Assembly: GCA_020081605.1 (NCBI GenBank)
Contig: JAHREC010000011.1
Location: 3,348,001 to 3,412,000, forward strand
DNA length: 64,000 nt
Source: Albifimbria verrucaria
Lineage: Eukaryota > Ascomycota > Sordariomycetes > Hypocreales > Stachybotryaceae
Direction: 5' to 3'
A program made the translations under genes and the position numbers. Numbering within the stretch: position 1 is the first letter of the stretch; each line of letters starts with the position of its first letter. The notes below the pieces were generated by a model. It saw nothing but the letters and a program-made list of their open reading frames with translations. It made no database searches and was not told the origin of the DNA. Positions 36,435-48,387 of this stretch are shown here, one piece after another.

Positions 36435-37627
36435 ATGGTACGCCTCCGACCCTCTCTTGGTCAATGATGAGACTCTCCCGGTCTACGAGAACGGCATAGC
36501 TAACGACCCCACGCAATACCTCCAGGCGACGCAAGTAATCGCCAACTCTGGCCACGATGACATGATTGTACGTACCTCGCGAGAACATCCAGTGCCGCCG
36601 AATGCATCGCATCTCGTGCAGACTTTTTCACGCCAGTGCTTGGTCACTTTATCTTTGCGAACCACGCTGACCCCTCCCCAGCATGATGCTGTCCTCGATT
36701 ACTACGGACGAAAGCTAGCAACTTGCTCGAGCGACCGAACAATCAAGATCTTTGAAATCGAGGGCGAGACGCAACGTCTGATCGAGACCCTCAAGGGGTA
36801 AGCTCGCATACCACCATCCATTCCATGTTTCACTAGGTCGTGTTGAGAGACTAAGTCCTGGCGCTTCATAGTCACGAAGGTGCCGTTTGGTGCGTCGCCT
36901 GGGCTCATCCCAAGTACGGCAACATCCTGGCGTCGGCGGGATACGACGGCAAGGTGTTCATCTGGAAGGAACAGGCGGCTCAGAACAACCAATGGCAACG
37001 AATCTACGACTTCCCTCTACACAAGGCCTCGGTCAACATTGTCTCCTGGTCGCCTCATGAGGCCGGATGCCTGCTGGCCTGCGCATCGTCTGATGGCAAC
37101 GTCAGCGTCCTGGAGTTCAAGGACAACGCCGTCGACCACACCACCTTCCCGGCGCACGGCCTCGGCGTCAACTCGGTATCCTGGGCTCCCGCCACCAACC
37201 CCGGCAGCGTCGTGAGCAGTGCCCTGGAGCTGGCGCAACCGGCAACCGTCGCTTTGTCACTGGCGGTACCGACAACGTCCTCAAGATTTGGACCTTCGAT
37301 ACCGCTTCGCAATCATACAAGGAGGAGCGCGAGCCCCTGACCGGACACACCGACTGGGTTCGTGATGTTGCCTGGTCACCCACCGTCCTGCAAAAGTCGT
37401 ACATTGCGTCCGCCTCGCAGGATAAGACTGTCCGCATCTGGACCTCGGACTCCTCAAACCCCACACAATGGGAGTCCAAGGTGCTCAACTTCGAGGCCGC
37501 CGTCTGGCGCGTCAGCTGGTCGCTGAGCGGCAACGTCCTGGCCGTCAGCGGCGCCGACAACAAGGTCTCGCTGTGGAAGGAGAACCTGCGAGGCGAGTGG
37601 GAGTGCGTCAAGTCTATCGAGGAGTAA
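36435..37627 (+). CDS. sec13: Sec13, WD40 protein of COPII coat and nuclear pore
   Basis: Sec13 is a WD40 beta-propeller that pairs with Sec31 in COPII vesicle coats and with Nup145C-type proteins in the nuclear pore Y complex. The first coding exon is only the ATG (36435-36437). Then follow an 88 bp intron, exon 36526-36567 ([14 protein letters not shown]), a 114 bp intron, exon 36682-36797, a 74 bp intron and exon 36872-37627. The conserved start of the first blade is [22 protein letters not shown]-type repeats follow ([46 protein letters not shown]). The protein ends [11 protein letters not shown]. One base is lost from C3 37222-37224; restoring it gives [20 protein letters not shown]. The gene is essential in yeast, so the break is an error. 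Confidence 0.93.
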
Positions 37628-38198
37628 TGGGTGCAACGTGTGAGGGGGCAATCTGAGACTAGAGGATCCAGAAAAGAAACCAGTAGACTGTTGAAGAGCA
37701 AGGCGTTCAAGGCAAGAAATGAGGATTACTCATATATACTCCCAGAGGAAAAGCTCATGAAGCTTGTCGGGGCCTGTGATGTAGGGGTGGCTGAACGAGC
37801 GTGACTGTTACTTAGCATGGGCCTAGCAGGGCAAAACAAAACAGGGTGCCAACACCGTAGCCAACGAGATCGTACCCACAATGGAAGTCTCGATACGAAT
37901 CACAGAAACTAAACTTGACAATACTTCGTTGTAATCATATCATTGTGATTATGGGCTATGCTTCCACGTATACGACAGCCTAGCCAGGGTCCGTCTCGCT
38001 TCGTAATAATATATACATTATAAAAATCCTGGAATTTCTCCTGCCCTTGATTTCATCGCATACGTGCGTAGAGGAAATGTTCATTCATCATGGTCATGAT
38101 CGCCTCATATCATGGAGGGTAAAAAATGGGCTTGCCATATTTGCCCAACTGGTCAGCACGGCTCAGCAGTCTGAGCCCCAGTTTACAGCGCTCTCCTC
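37628..38198. other. Shared 3' region between convergent genes
   Basis: No gene is seen in this 571 bp between the stop codons of sec13 and the sorbosone-dehydrogenase-like gene. The sequence is relatively AT-rich, as expected for 3' UTRs. Confidence 0.5.
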
Positions 38199-39917
38199 TT
38201 AAGCGAAGAAGAAGCCAGCAACGACGGCCGCGAAAGCCACACCCATGGCGACGGAGCGCGAGGGGATGAGCTGGGCGGCGGCGCCCTCATCATCGCCCTT
38301 GCCGCTGTTTCCGCTGCTGCCGGTGCGCTGGAGGACGAAGATCTCGCCGGTAGAGTCCGAGGAGAACCAGACACGGTCCTCGCTGTCGATGGCGAGACCG
38401 GCAGGACGGAAGCAGTTGCCGGGGCAGTTGCCCAGGTCAGGGTTGGTGAGAACATCGACAGCAGCGGTGGTGCTGGAGTGCTCGGCCTTGGGCTGGCCGT
38501 CGTCCTTGTTGAAGGCGACGCTGGAGACGCGGTAACCGACGGGGTCCTCACGGCTGACTGGAGGAAGAGGTTAGCGGGTGTGCGACAAGCGGATAGTGAA
38601 GTTGAATCGGGGGATATCAAGACTTACAGCTGCCGTGGAAGGAGACAAAGGCCTCGGAGCCGTCCTTGGCGAACTTGATGTCAAGGGAGCAGTGTGGGCC
38701 TGGAAGGCCAGACGAGGAGCGACGTAGTCAGACGCGCACTTGGCGTCGGAGAGAGTCTTGGTCTCAGCCTCGGGGAACTGGTCGCCAACGTCGAGCTTGC
38801 CGAGGTCAGGGAAGTTCTCGGTAGACCAGATGGTGAAGCAGTTGGGGTAACCGTAGTTGCCGCCCTGGTGCTCGGTAGAGCCGTTGAGGTAGCCGTGGAA
38901 GTTGAGCTCCTCGGCGGGGTTGTCGCGGTGGATGTCCTTTCCGTTGCGGACGATCTCGTCGATGGAGTTCTCGACGGACCAGATACCACCATGGACGGGC
39001 TCCTCAGCCACGCCGACGGAGTTGCGCAGACCCCAGCCGATGACCTCGCCGTCAAGGTACTGGTAGGGATCGCTCTTGCTACCGAGGGCAGTGAGGTTGA
39101 AGCTGCGGATCTGGGAGCGGCCAGAGTCCAGGTTGATGGCGTCCGGGTCGTCGTCGGAGTCGCTGCCGCGGGAGACAAGCAGGATGCCGGGCTCCTTGCG
39201 GGAGAGGAGGAGAGTGCGGGTGACAAGCTCCGGGTTGGTCATGTTGGTGACGAGGGTGCGGTTGGTGTCGCTGACGGACTTGTCCTTGCTGTTGTAGGAC
39301 CAGGAGTAGACCTTGTCAGCGGTGGAGGCGTAGACGGTCTTGCCGTCCTCGGAGAGCTGGAGACCATGGTTGAGCTGGACGAGGATGAGGGTTAGCACGA
39401 TTCGGGGATGAATTGAGAGACGAAGATTGAGAATGAGGTGAAGGACGGTAAGTAGCTCTCTGTCGTTGCGATAGAAGCTGTCTTATCGCAATGGTGGGGG
39501 TGACGGAGGGATATTCAATTCATTGCGCAACCGAGCGCGGGGTACAAGAAAATAAAACAAAACAAAACACAGCACAAGAACAAACGAGACTTTCTAAGCA
39601 CGACTCACACACCTTTTCATTCTCAACCAGCGTCTTCTTGTCCGCCACAGACAAGCAGGTGGCGCCGTCATCCTTCAAGCTCAGGTGGACTAGGCCAACG
39701 CCCGAGTCGATGAGCAGCATGCCGCCATCGTTGTCGAAGACGATGCCGCGGGGCTTGGTGAAGTTGTTGGCAACCAGGCGGTAGGACCAGCCTTCAGCAG
39801 CGACGGGGCGGGATACTCGACGGCCAGGGTGTTGGAGCACGAGTCCTGGGCGGCGCCGCCCTGGGCGAGCAGCGAGGTGGCGACCAGGGCGGTCGCGGCA
39901 GCTGAGCGGAGAGCCAT
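38199..39917 (-). CDS. Secreted glucose/sorbosone dehydrogenase-like beta-propeller protein
   Basis: The sequence resembles the soluble quinoprotein glucose/sorbosone dehydrogenase family, six-bladed propellers that in bacteria use PQQ. Fungal members are extracellular and their substrate and cofactor are not certain. The start MALRSAAATALVATSLLAQG is a signal peptide. Family-like segments include NNFTKPRGIVFDNDGGMLLI, LNHGLQLSEDGKTVYAST and NYGYPNCFTIW. A C-terminal hydrophobic end (SVAMGVAFAAVVAGFFFA) after a Ser/Gly-rich stretch fits a GPI-anchor signal. Exons are 39917-39613, 39374-38638 and 38557-38199, with introns of 238 and 80 bp. Bases are missing at plus-strand G4 39805-39808 (joining EYPAP to VAAEGWSYRLV) and G3 38685-38687 (joining AFQAHTAPL to DIKFAKDGSEAF). 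Confidence 0.85.
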
Positions 39918-40390
39918 TGTGTGGTGTAGGTGGGAGGAGAGTGAGAGGGAGAGGGAGAGGAGGGCTCTGCTGATGGGAGGAGGATGAGAGGAGAAAGAGC
40001 AGAGAGGCAGAAGCTAGGCCAGGCGAAGGCGAGGGCCGATGGACGTATGTATAAGCTGGTGAGAGGGGCAAGGAGGATGGATGGCGGCATGTGGAGTGGG
40101 GAATGCCAAAGACCTCAAGGACAGTCCCAGTCCATACTATGGCCATAGCCTGCGAGGCGATCCCGAATCATTGGATGCGCCTGGGCAGCCACCGTGTAGG
40201 TTGCTGCGTCCATCAAGGGCCCCATCACCAAGCTGCTAGGGTCAGCGCAGCTAGCTAGCCTAGCTGCTCCCACTCTTTGCGACCAACCACCGCGGCGGGA
40301 CGTGGAAGCTCTGCTGCTGCGTTCCATCGCCTGTTGTGCGGTTCTGCTCCGGGAGCAAGCTCTAGCTAGTGCTGTGTAGCTCCACCTCAG

Positions 40391-40447
40391 CCAGCCAGCG
40401 AGCGAGCAAGCAACCAAGCAAGCAACCAAGCAACCAAGCAAGCGAGG
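40391..40447. repeat. Imperfect (CAAGCAAC)-type tandem repeat
   Basis: A CCAGC/GAGC start passes into repeated AGCAAGCAACCA units over about 57 bp. It lies about 0.5 kb upstream of the dehydrogenase-like gene. Confidence 0.75.
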
Positions 40448-41060
40448 GCAGACAGAGCCTCTCGTTCACACCGATGGGGTCTTCCTGCGACTGTTGCGTG
40501 AAATATCTACGGACCAGCCGTTCTGATACGACAGGTCATGCCATGATGCACGGAAAACCAGCCCCTCCTCGACTCGACCCCCACTTCTTCCTGCAAGCAC
40601 TAGACTATCTGATATGGGACAGAAAACCCAGAGATTCCAGACTCCCTGCCCAGCCGGTGCCGGTGCTGGTGCTGCCGGTGCCTTTCCTTCTCGCCGATAA
40701 CACCTCATGTCATGAGTCGTGGAGGAAGAAGACACACCAAGAGGAAAATAAACGAGAGGGGTGGGACGAAGGGAGGACAAAAAAAAAAACAACTAGCGTC
40801 TGGTTCGTCTTGCTGGAGCTGATGGTCTCGATCTCTCGCGGAATTGACTTTGCACAGAGGCATGCCAAGGTCGCCACGTGCTGGAGCTACCTTCTATTGG
40901 CGCTGCAATCAATGAATGCCAGGAAGAACCGCAGCTGAATGGCAAAAGCAGGCCGAAGAAGCAGAAAAGAAAAATTCCGCGACTCCATTAGCTGCATGAA
41001 GCCTGCTTTGATGCGGGGCGCTGCCATCCCTTCTTCGCTGAACCACACACGGGCAAAGAC

Positions 41061-41083
41061 TGGGCTGGGCTGGGCTGGGCTGG
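41061..41083. repeat. (TGGGC)n tandem repeat
   Basis: About four and a half perfect copies of TGGGC in an intergenic region. No function is implied. Confidence 0.8.
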
Positions 41084-41660
41084 ACATGCAGATCCGTGAA
41101 GAGCATGCAGGCTGGCTTCCCGGCATGTAACCCAATCAACTGGAGCCCCAGTCGTGGTGTCATGATAGCATTCCACCACCTTTTGCATTTGATATTCATG
41201 TTAACGTTGCGGGTGCTAAACCCTCCATGGACATGGACGGACAGCTTGCCCCCAAGGAGACATGGACGGAACGCCATCTGCATGCACTACAGGCAGATAG
41301 CATCTTCACAATATCCTCTTTCCCCTGCCACAACGCCGGCCCTTTCGCCGCTTAGGCCCTTTGTTGTTTTCTTCGTCGTCCTCGGCCCCGGTTCGGATCG
41401 GCACACTGTGTCGACCTCGAGCCCACTCTGCCAGGCCCGCTAGATCAGCGACCAGCCGCTTCCCCTACGCTATCGGTTTTCTTTGCTTTTGCTGGGAGCG
41501 GGCCCCACGACGTCAAAGGCTAAGTCGAGGACAAGCAAGGCCCTGAAAGAAACTATTGGCAGACGGCCCCACCGCGCGCTTGGCGAACCCTGAGTAGCGT
41601 TAGGGCTGATGGAGTTGAGCCCTGGAGCTTATATAGGCGGTCCTAACGACGTGTTCTACC

Positions 41661-41779
41661 ACATACGACCATAGATGCATGAAAGCATGGGATCCCGTCC
41701 GCTCTCCCTTAATTAAGCATGTAATCGGCAGATTAGTAGTTGGGTCGGTGACGACCAGCGAATACCGGCTGTTGTATGT
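41661..41779 (+). rRNA. 5S ribosomal RNA (class A)
   Basis: A 119-base gene beginning ACATACGACCATAG and ending GGCTGTTGTATGT, so that ACATACGAC and the 3' end pair as helix I. The internal control-region core GGATCCCGTCCGCTCTCCC and the conserved AGTAGTTGGGTCGGTGAC are present. A T6 run follows directly and serves as the pol III terminator. Helix II pairs GATGCATG (41674-41681) with CATGTAATC (41718-41726), leaving a bulged A. This copy is identical over all 119 bases to the one at 49701. Dispersed single 5S genes are normal in filamentous ascomycetes. Confidence 0.95.
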
Positions 41780-42027
41780 TTTTTGTTTTTGTCTTTTTGC
41801 ATCTTTGTCTGGTGGTCTTTAGATAGTAGATCTCCCCGTCTCATCTCAACTGCTTGGGAACAATATGCCTTCCTTTTTCCCCAAACAAGTGAACAGTAGG
41901 TATTCAATTGAATCAATTAGAATTCCTCGCAAGCTTGGATCTTTACCACAGTTACAGTATCTCCCCACTGCTTCCACTTTTCTCTTAGACAGCTGGCTTA
42001 TCTACATCTTGTGCTCGCCACTCCATC

Positions 42028-42146
42028 ACATACGACCATATCTACAAGAAAATACGGGATCCCGTCCGCTCTCCCTAAGTCAAACTTGTAAGAGGCAGAT
42101 TAGTAGTTGGGTCGGTGACGACCAGCGAATACCGGCTGTTGTATGT
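42028..42146 (+). rRNA. 5S ribosomal RNA (class B variant)
   Basis: A 119-base 5S gene in the same orientation, 248 bases after the first. It differs from class A at about 15 positions, all between positions 14 and 66; both ends and the whole 3' half are identical. Helix II pairs TCTACAAG (42041-42048) with CTTGTAAGA (42085-42093), again with the bulged A, so pairing is kept by compensatory changes. It is followed by CTTCTCTTTT, a weaker T-run than in class A. It is probably an active isotype; pseudogenes would not keep the pairing. Confidence 0.9.
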
Positions 42147-42590
42147 CTTCTCTTTTGCCTTCTTTTTGTTTAGTCGTCGTGTGGACAAGACGAAAGTGGG
42201 CGCGCTGCATGGTTCATCTCACTAGTGACTACAAGGGACCCATCCAGAATCACCTATCATGCTATATAGGTTTATTTTCTGGATACAGGTGCTCTTTTGC
42301 CAAGTGGCCGCCAGGCTTGCTAACACTGCATACATGTCTGTCTTCGTCATACAGACAGTCTGCCCGCCAAGCTGGCAATAGTGAACCTGGTATCTTTTAT
42401 TTCAATCTTCCTTGCCTAGCCTCCATTTTGGTTACCTGCCTGTCCTCTCTATGGTCCTTTCCAAAGCTAGATCTCCCATCGAGGTGCAAGATCACTTGCT
42501 CTGCCTCGCCCTTGTGTCGTTGGACTGGTATATCGTTTCCACATTCTACTAATACAAACAAGAAATTGACCTCGGCCCCATTGTCGTGGC
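42147..42590. other. Intergenic region, 5S rRNA to lectin-like gene
   Basis: No gene is called in this 444 bp; it is the 3' flank of the lectin-like gene. Because that gene lost one base near its end, its uncorrected frame wrongly runs on through this stretch to 42467. Confidence 0.45.
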
Positions 42591-44210
42591 CTACGGTATT
42601 GGTACATTCCCAAGATAATCCAATCTGTGCCGTCTAACTGGGCTTCAACCAAATAGCCCTCTCTGCGGAAATAACACCTCGTCAGTTCTGAAGCTGGCTG
42701 CAGCTTCCGAGACCCTTCAATATCCAGGGTTCCAAGCGTCGTACAAGCTATGCTCGTACCAGCGTCGGCTCCCTTTAGAGCCTCCGGCGCAGACATCTTC
42801 CACTCCTTGCCTCCATCTGTCCAGACTTGTTTGATGTCCATGGAGTCGTCTTGGTAGAGTACATACGTGTTCACTAGCTCGCTGTCTTCATCTCCGGGTC
42901 GCCCAACAGAGACGGCAGCAAAAGCACTCGTGCGTGGTATTTCGATATCTGGGAATGCTGTGTATATAGTTGAGCACGAGGGATGGTGCAAAGATAGGCA
43001 AGAGGAGTCAACTTACTGAACGGCCATGACTTCGGAACTTCGTAAACCCCACGCAGAAGATTGTAGTTCAAGGCGACCAGCTTCCCGTTCTTGTCTTGAT
43101 ACAGCATGCCCACGGCGTCCTCCCAGTGAATCTTTGTGTGATTTGCTGATATCGGTACGAGTGCCAACTGCGTGCCGATCATTGCATCCAGATCTGCATT
43201 ACCCGGCCAATCGTAACTGAAATTTCCCTCGCCCTTCTGCCGCCGGCGGAAGATGAGCGCCTTGTCCACCTGCTGATAAAGTAGTAATGGCCCATATCCG
43301 CTTATAGACGACGCTGCTGCGGGGCTGTCTCGTTAAGAGGTCTAGTGGATGATCTAAAGTCGAAGTTTGACATGGTAATACCGGAATCCATGCTTGAGAT
43401 CTTATCAATATAGCTCAGATGATTGAAGTCCACTTGTATCTGATCGTAACCTGGCGCGTCAGCTTTTCTGCATCACTTTATGCCGTATTTCGGGAAGTCA
43501 ACTAACGTCTGAGGGCATGTAAAGTGAGGTTATAGCGATTGGGGTCGGATTTATAGGCTTGTCCAAGTAATTGATTATCTGGGGTTTACCCCAGGAACCT
43601 TCGTCTTTGCCATCGTCCGCGGTGTATTTCGTGATTGAGAGGTTCCCGTCAGGAGCTTGGTATGCCAATAAGATGATGTTACTTTTCGTCCCCTCATCTC
43701 GGAATGCAGTCGCGGAGAGTCCAGATCTCGCATGTATAGATGTAGGCACCGGCCCAACACTGGACACTGAAGCTGAAGACTTTGGTTCGGAACTGGTAGC
43801 GGAGGGTGAACTCGAAGGGATCGGGGTGATTTCGCATTTGGGTTTTCGGGCGTGTCTGTGTATGGCGTCTCCGTTTGCTTTGGTTGTCTAGAACCGACCA
43901 CGCCTCCAACAACTGCGCCAATTATGATGATTAAGATGACAATGGCAGCGGAGACTAAGACCCGTTTTCTCCTCCATAACGGCCTTTTCCGTTCTGACAG
44001 AACGCTTGAAGGAATAAGGGTTGGCCCGTCGCTCGAGGATATGGTTGCTGGTTTCAGAATGGAGACTTTGTCGACAGGTTCATAGTAGACTTCTGGCGCG
44101 TCCTCGTCCCGACGTAGAAACACCTTGTCGACATTATCGTGAACCACTTCAAGGCCCGCCGGCGGTGGGGCCGGACGGTGATCCGTCTTGAAATCCTCGG
44201 GATACTGCAT
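42591..44210 (-). CDS. Membrane-anchored fucose-specific-lectin-like protein
   Basis: The C-terminal region resembles fungal fucose-binding lectins of the AAL type (six-bladed propellers): LSATAFRDEGTKSNIILLAY, MLYQDKNGKLVALNYN, RCYFRREGYLVEAQLDGTDW. The N-terminus (start MQYPEDFKTDHRPAPPPAG) is cytosolic in character. It is followed by a basic RKRPLWRRKR and one membrane segment (VLVSAAIVILIIIIGAVVGG), so a type II topology with an outside lectin domain is predicted. A 59 bp intron lies at 42958-43016, and another junction near 43,440-43,510 is not fully resolved. Bases are missing at plus-strand T3 43830-43832, G4 43321-43324 and C3 42609-42611. Restoring the last gives the end WIILGNVPIP and a stop at 42591-42593. 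Sugar specificity cannot be read from the sequence. Confidence 0.72.
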
Positions 44211-45514
44211 TGGGCGGAGGTGTCCGTCCTTGCTGAGGCAAGCGGTCAGGAAACTTGCAACATCAATGGGGGCACGGATGTTGAGCGAACAATGTGAGAC
44301 GAGTTGGTCGCACTTCAACTGAGAAATTAGAAGCAAGATGCGAGACCATTAGTTGAAAAGAGAAGACGCCGACAACGACCCATCGATAAACTCCACCAGC
44401 TCATCCGCTTTGGGAACGCGTAGACCAGGCTAAAGGATTCGTTTACAGGCACAGAAGGCTTCTCCTTGCACCGCCGCACACTCAGCTCTCCAATGGGGGC
44501 AAATTACACGGCTCCAGAACCTATTTGGATGCTTCCTATCAAGGACCGATGCCCTGTAGGCTGGAGCATACGCATGCTGCCTCGATCCTTAGCATAAGCT
44601 TACCCTGAATTTAGGTTGGAATTTGGCAAGTCCCGAGCAGCTAGTTGTTTCATATACCATGTCAAACAAGCCAGTTTAAGGGAGTGATAGCTCCGCAAGA
44701 GGGCCTTGTCCAGGATCACGCCCAAAATAAGACCTACTTGGCGCTAATTTGCCGAACCCTGTCAGTTTTGCAGCCTTTCCACTATGTCTCAGCAGATAGT
44801 ATTGGTGGCAGCAGGGGATGGGATCCTTCTACTATGAGTATGAGCTCGCGTGTGTAAGATACCATGTATCGCTGCTTCAAAACCCTTACTCACCTCTACT
44901 TTCACAACAAGATAAGATCACCACCAATTACCTTTGGGTCCTGTGGCTGATGCCAGTGTCTTCTAATAATCCAGCCCTAAGATAAATACTGTTCCACAAG
45001 ACTTACGACGACTTCTATCCTGTCATACACTAGCAATGCCAGGGACCAAATTAACCACGTCAACAAGTCGCTAACTGCGTTTTTAAGATTGCGTTCATCT
45101 ATTATCGGCCATATCCTAAAAGAGACGGTTCAGTCTGCCCTAGCAGTATACACAGCATTTCACGCTTCCGAATATCAATTCTAAAATCAATATCGAAGCT
45201 AATTTACTCGAGCGTGGTCGTTATTGTCAAAATAATTGAAACACTTGAGTAGTAGCAGGCTATGTGAATAGCTTAGTGTCCCAGAGGCCCAGGAGAAACT
45301 GGTTCCCTATTCAATAGTATTGCCTAGGAACTAGGTAAGGAACCCGTTAGAAATAAGATGCCTGTTTTCGGGCTTTCTTGTAGTACCAACCCCTGATAAA
45401 CGACAAAATTCTTGAGAACCAAATAATGTCACGATATCTTTATAGTACTTCACCAAAACGCCTTCAACGTAAAGCATTCGACCCCACCAAATGAAACATA
45501 AACTATTAAGTTAC
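44211..45514. other. Intergenic region, AT-rich
   Basis: No gene is supported in 1.3 kb. It holds the lectin-like gene's promoter at the left and the 3' flank of the Zn2Cys6 gene at the right. Confidence 0.4.
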
Positions 45515-47874
45515 TTAGCCATGAGTAAGACTGCTAAATAGTGCTGCGTCTACACCTTGCAAAGCCCAGTCTTCAATGTCTGTTGTAAGACCTGGTACTA
45601 GAAGATGAACAGGCTGTGAACCTCTAGCTTCAGATGATATCGCGACTTGGTCCCAGTTTGGAAACCCATCTTGCTGTATTGATCCCAGCTGGTCAAAGTA
45701 CGATGGCACTGCTTGCCAGTCCGGGTTGGCCGGGTGCGTAGTGCTAATTTCATAACCGAGCCGGCGGGCTTCGAAAGCTGCTTCCCTTGCTGGCCACTAT
45801 CTAGTGATTCATTGAGCACTGGTGACTTTACTTCTCGGAGGACAACTAATCCCGCGCTATTGTCCGCCAAACTTGGTGTGTCTCGAAGCGAACCATCGGC
45901 AGAAATCTGCATTGGTTCAGCAGTCTCCTTCACATCAGGTCGATGTTCAATCTTGATCGTCCCAAAGTATGGAATTTGTATAGAGAGTTCACCAAGGCCT
46001 CTCTGTTTACTACTCAACCACTGAGGGCTTGGCCCTCCAGCATCTGGCGAGGTAGTTGCATGGTAATAGTTGCCCATAGCGGAATCATGCTCAATTGCGA
46101 GAAGTGGCCGCAGAATACTAGATATTCTCTGAGCAACAATATCGCTATCATCTTTGGCCATTGTTTCCATTACTTCCAAAGTTCGTTCTAGCAAGGCTCT
46201 ATCACCTAGCCGTTGATGCTGTAAAGACTGAAAAGCCGTGACGCCTGAAGTCTTGAGCGGGCGACGGCTTTCAACATGTGCAAGACACAGCGTTACGCTG
46301 GCAATGAACGCAACAAAGTCGATGCCACGGCAGTAAGTTGTGCCTGATTCAGATCTGTGAAAAGATACAAAGAGGGTGAGAATGGCCCGGGCAGCACTTG
46401 CGCCGGACATCTTGCTATAATCATATCCGGGGTTCACAGACGACGGCTGCAACATGTATGGCAAGTGTACCTGTACCAAAAGATGGTAGTGCGTAAAATG
46501 TAGTACAAGACGGATTGATTCTTTGAATGCATCTACATCTCCGCCAGGAGCTGCAACCGGGTCGGACAGCCACCACTGGGGCGGCATCAAGGCTGCTGCC
46601 TCTTGAAGCATCCTATCCATTTTGTGTGTAGCTGCGAGGTCAGTTCGCTCGCCCTCGTTGCGCTGGAGAATGAGGTTAGACACGAGACCTTCAGTACGCT
46701 CCATTTTCTCCATAGGAGTGCAATGACTGAGTGCTTCGGGACTAGCAAAGGTGTTTTCGAGTGATCCCTGAGGAAGACCCAGAATCAACGAGAGATAGCG
46801 GTCGGATAAAACCAGCCGAAGCCACATATGTCCCGGGTCAATCCTTTCTCGCGTCCCGGTTTCCAACACTGTAATCGGCATGCCTGTCTCTTTATGCAAT
46901 CCCATCATCTGCGCCAAAACCATGGCTTTGCGGTTCTTCAACCAGGCACGGCGGAGGTTGCCAGCATTGTTCAGATACATACTCTCAATCATTACGCACT
47001 CAATGCCGTCGAGCGAGCCAACGAGTTCATCGTTGTTCGTTACAAGTCTCGAAGATGTCTTAACTAATTGACACATCAAGTTCTTGTAAGGAGTTGACAA
47101 CTGGGCCAGTTTCTTGGCATAGCTGGGTGGGACGCCCTGTAGGAAAGTGCCGAGGAGAAGAAGCCTCCTTGCGATCAAGACAGGATGGGATCCTGGGGCT
47201 GGAAGCTGAAGCATTTTCCGTGGCGAGGAAGCTGGGTACCCAAGAACTTCGGATAAGGCATACAAACAATGCCGTGGTATAGCACTGATAAGCCGACCGG
47301 AATGCTGAGTATCAGGTCGAGGTCGTGCTCATTAGGCCACACCGCCAAAAGTGCATGGGATAATTCATCAAGACTGTCAGTGGTCTCAATATCAAAATCC
47401 AATCGCGCTCGTGTGGCAGCAACAGATATATCAGGCCTTGGATCAGAATTAACCTGACTGCATGGACTGGCTTGCTTGTAGAATTGTTGGTTTCAACTGT
47501 AATCTAGACGCATGATAATGACTTACCTCTGTTTCTGTGTTCTCAACTCTTTTCCCTTTGGCTTCGAGGACTTTAGACGAACCATCGCCTTTCTGTTGCA
47601 TTAACTGTGCAACCATGGACTCCATCCGGCTGAGTCTGTCGGCTTTCTTCCCTGCTTGTGCTGTCTCATCAGGGAAATCTTGGCCAATGCATTTAGTTCC
47701 ACGGCTTCTACAACCGTCGCAGAGTACGTCTGTCGGTGTAGCAAAAGTGCACCTGATTTTACGTCGTTTACACTCCCAACAGCTTTGCGTGCCTTTACGA
47801 ATCTTCCGTCTCTTGCGTCCAGTCGATGTTGTCTCCTCCGCAGCGAACGTATGAGAATTGTCCGGTTCAGACAT
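45515..47874 (-). CDS. Zn2Cys6 fungal transcription factor
   Basis: A nuclear binuclear-zinc-cluster regulator. The Cys pattern is complete at residues 32, 35, 42, 52, 55 and 62 (SCWECKRRKIRCTF, then LCDGCRSRGTKC). The start is MSEPDNSHTFAAEETTS at 47874. Exon 1, 47874-47527, ends in a Glu codon; after a 73 bp intron, exon 2 begins VNSDPRPDISVAATRARLDF. The middle region (YLNNAGNLRRAWLKNRKAMV, AQMMGLHKETG) resembles the fungal-specific transcription-factor domain. Two bases are missing: plus-strand A3 47264-47266 (joining YHGIV to LYALSEVLGYP) and G3 45776-45778 (restoring SKPRRLGYEIS and the true C-terminus ending FSSLTHG). It is divergent from the NmrA-like gene, 513 bp away. Targets are unknown. 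Confidence 0.9.
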
Positions 47875-48387
47875 GGCTATACCTTGCAGTTGACGTATTA
47901 TGCAGGCATCCAATATGTATCTTGGACTCTTGCTGGGCTCGAGAAAGTATCAAATTTTAGGAAGTTGGGTAACTGTTCTTCAACCGCGGTGGTCGAACAT
48001 ATTATTAAGACGAGACATCAGGTTGAATCCGCCGCGGCGGAGAAAGAGGGACAAGTAAGCGCAGGGATCAAAGCGCATGTGCACCAATCAGTAAGATGGG
48101 TCAATCAATCCCAGGCCTAGACTCTTCCAAGTAGTAACGTTAGTGTAAGAACCAGCCCAAACATCACTGCTCCGCGGTCGAAAGTCTGAGATTACCAATG
48201 CCTTTGGTTAATCATTGTGGAAAAGTTCAAACACATTCCATGGATGAAAACCAACTACATAAAACACAGGATTGCTCCGTGTTGTTGGGATGGATCATCT
48301 TCACAGCAAACATCTTGCCAAGTATCCTATAAATCACTACTTACAAAAGGACCATTCTAGATCACACGAGTCTTACAATAATTCACA
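47875..48387. promoter_or_regulatory. Divergent promoter, Zn2Cys6 regulator and NmrA-like gene
   Basis: This 513 bp region separates the two start codons and carries both promoters. Regulators of this class often control a divergent neighbour, but no inverted or direct CGG pair clear enough to name as the binding site was found by eye. Confidence 0.4.

Larger units (their letters stand above)
39918..41660. other. Intergenic region between dehydrogenase gene and 5S rRNA
   Basis: No gene is supported in 1.74 kb. It holds the promoter of the dehydrogenase-like gene and two simple repeats annotated separately. Short ORFs on both strands show no domain. Confidence 0.4.

Noticed and set aside
38694..39395. 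233-codon open frame on the plus strand
   Set aside because: Antisense shadow of the sorbosone-dehydrogenase-like gene.
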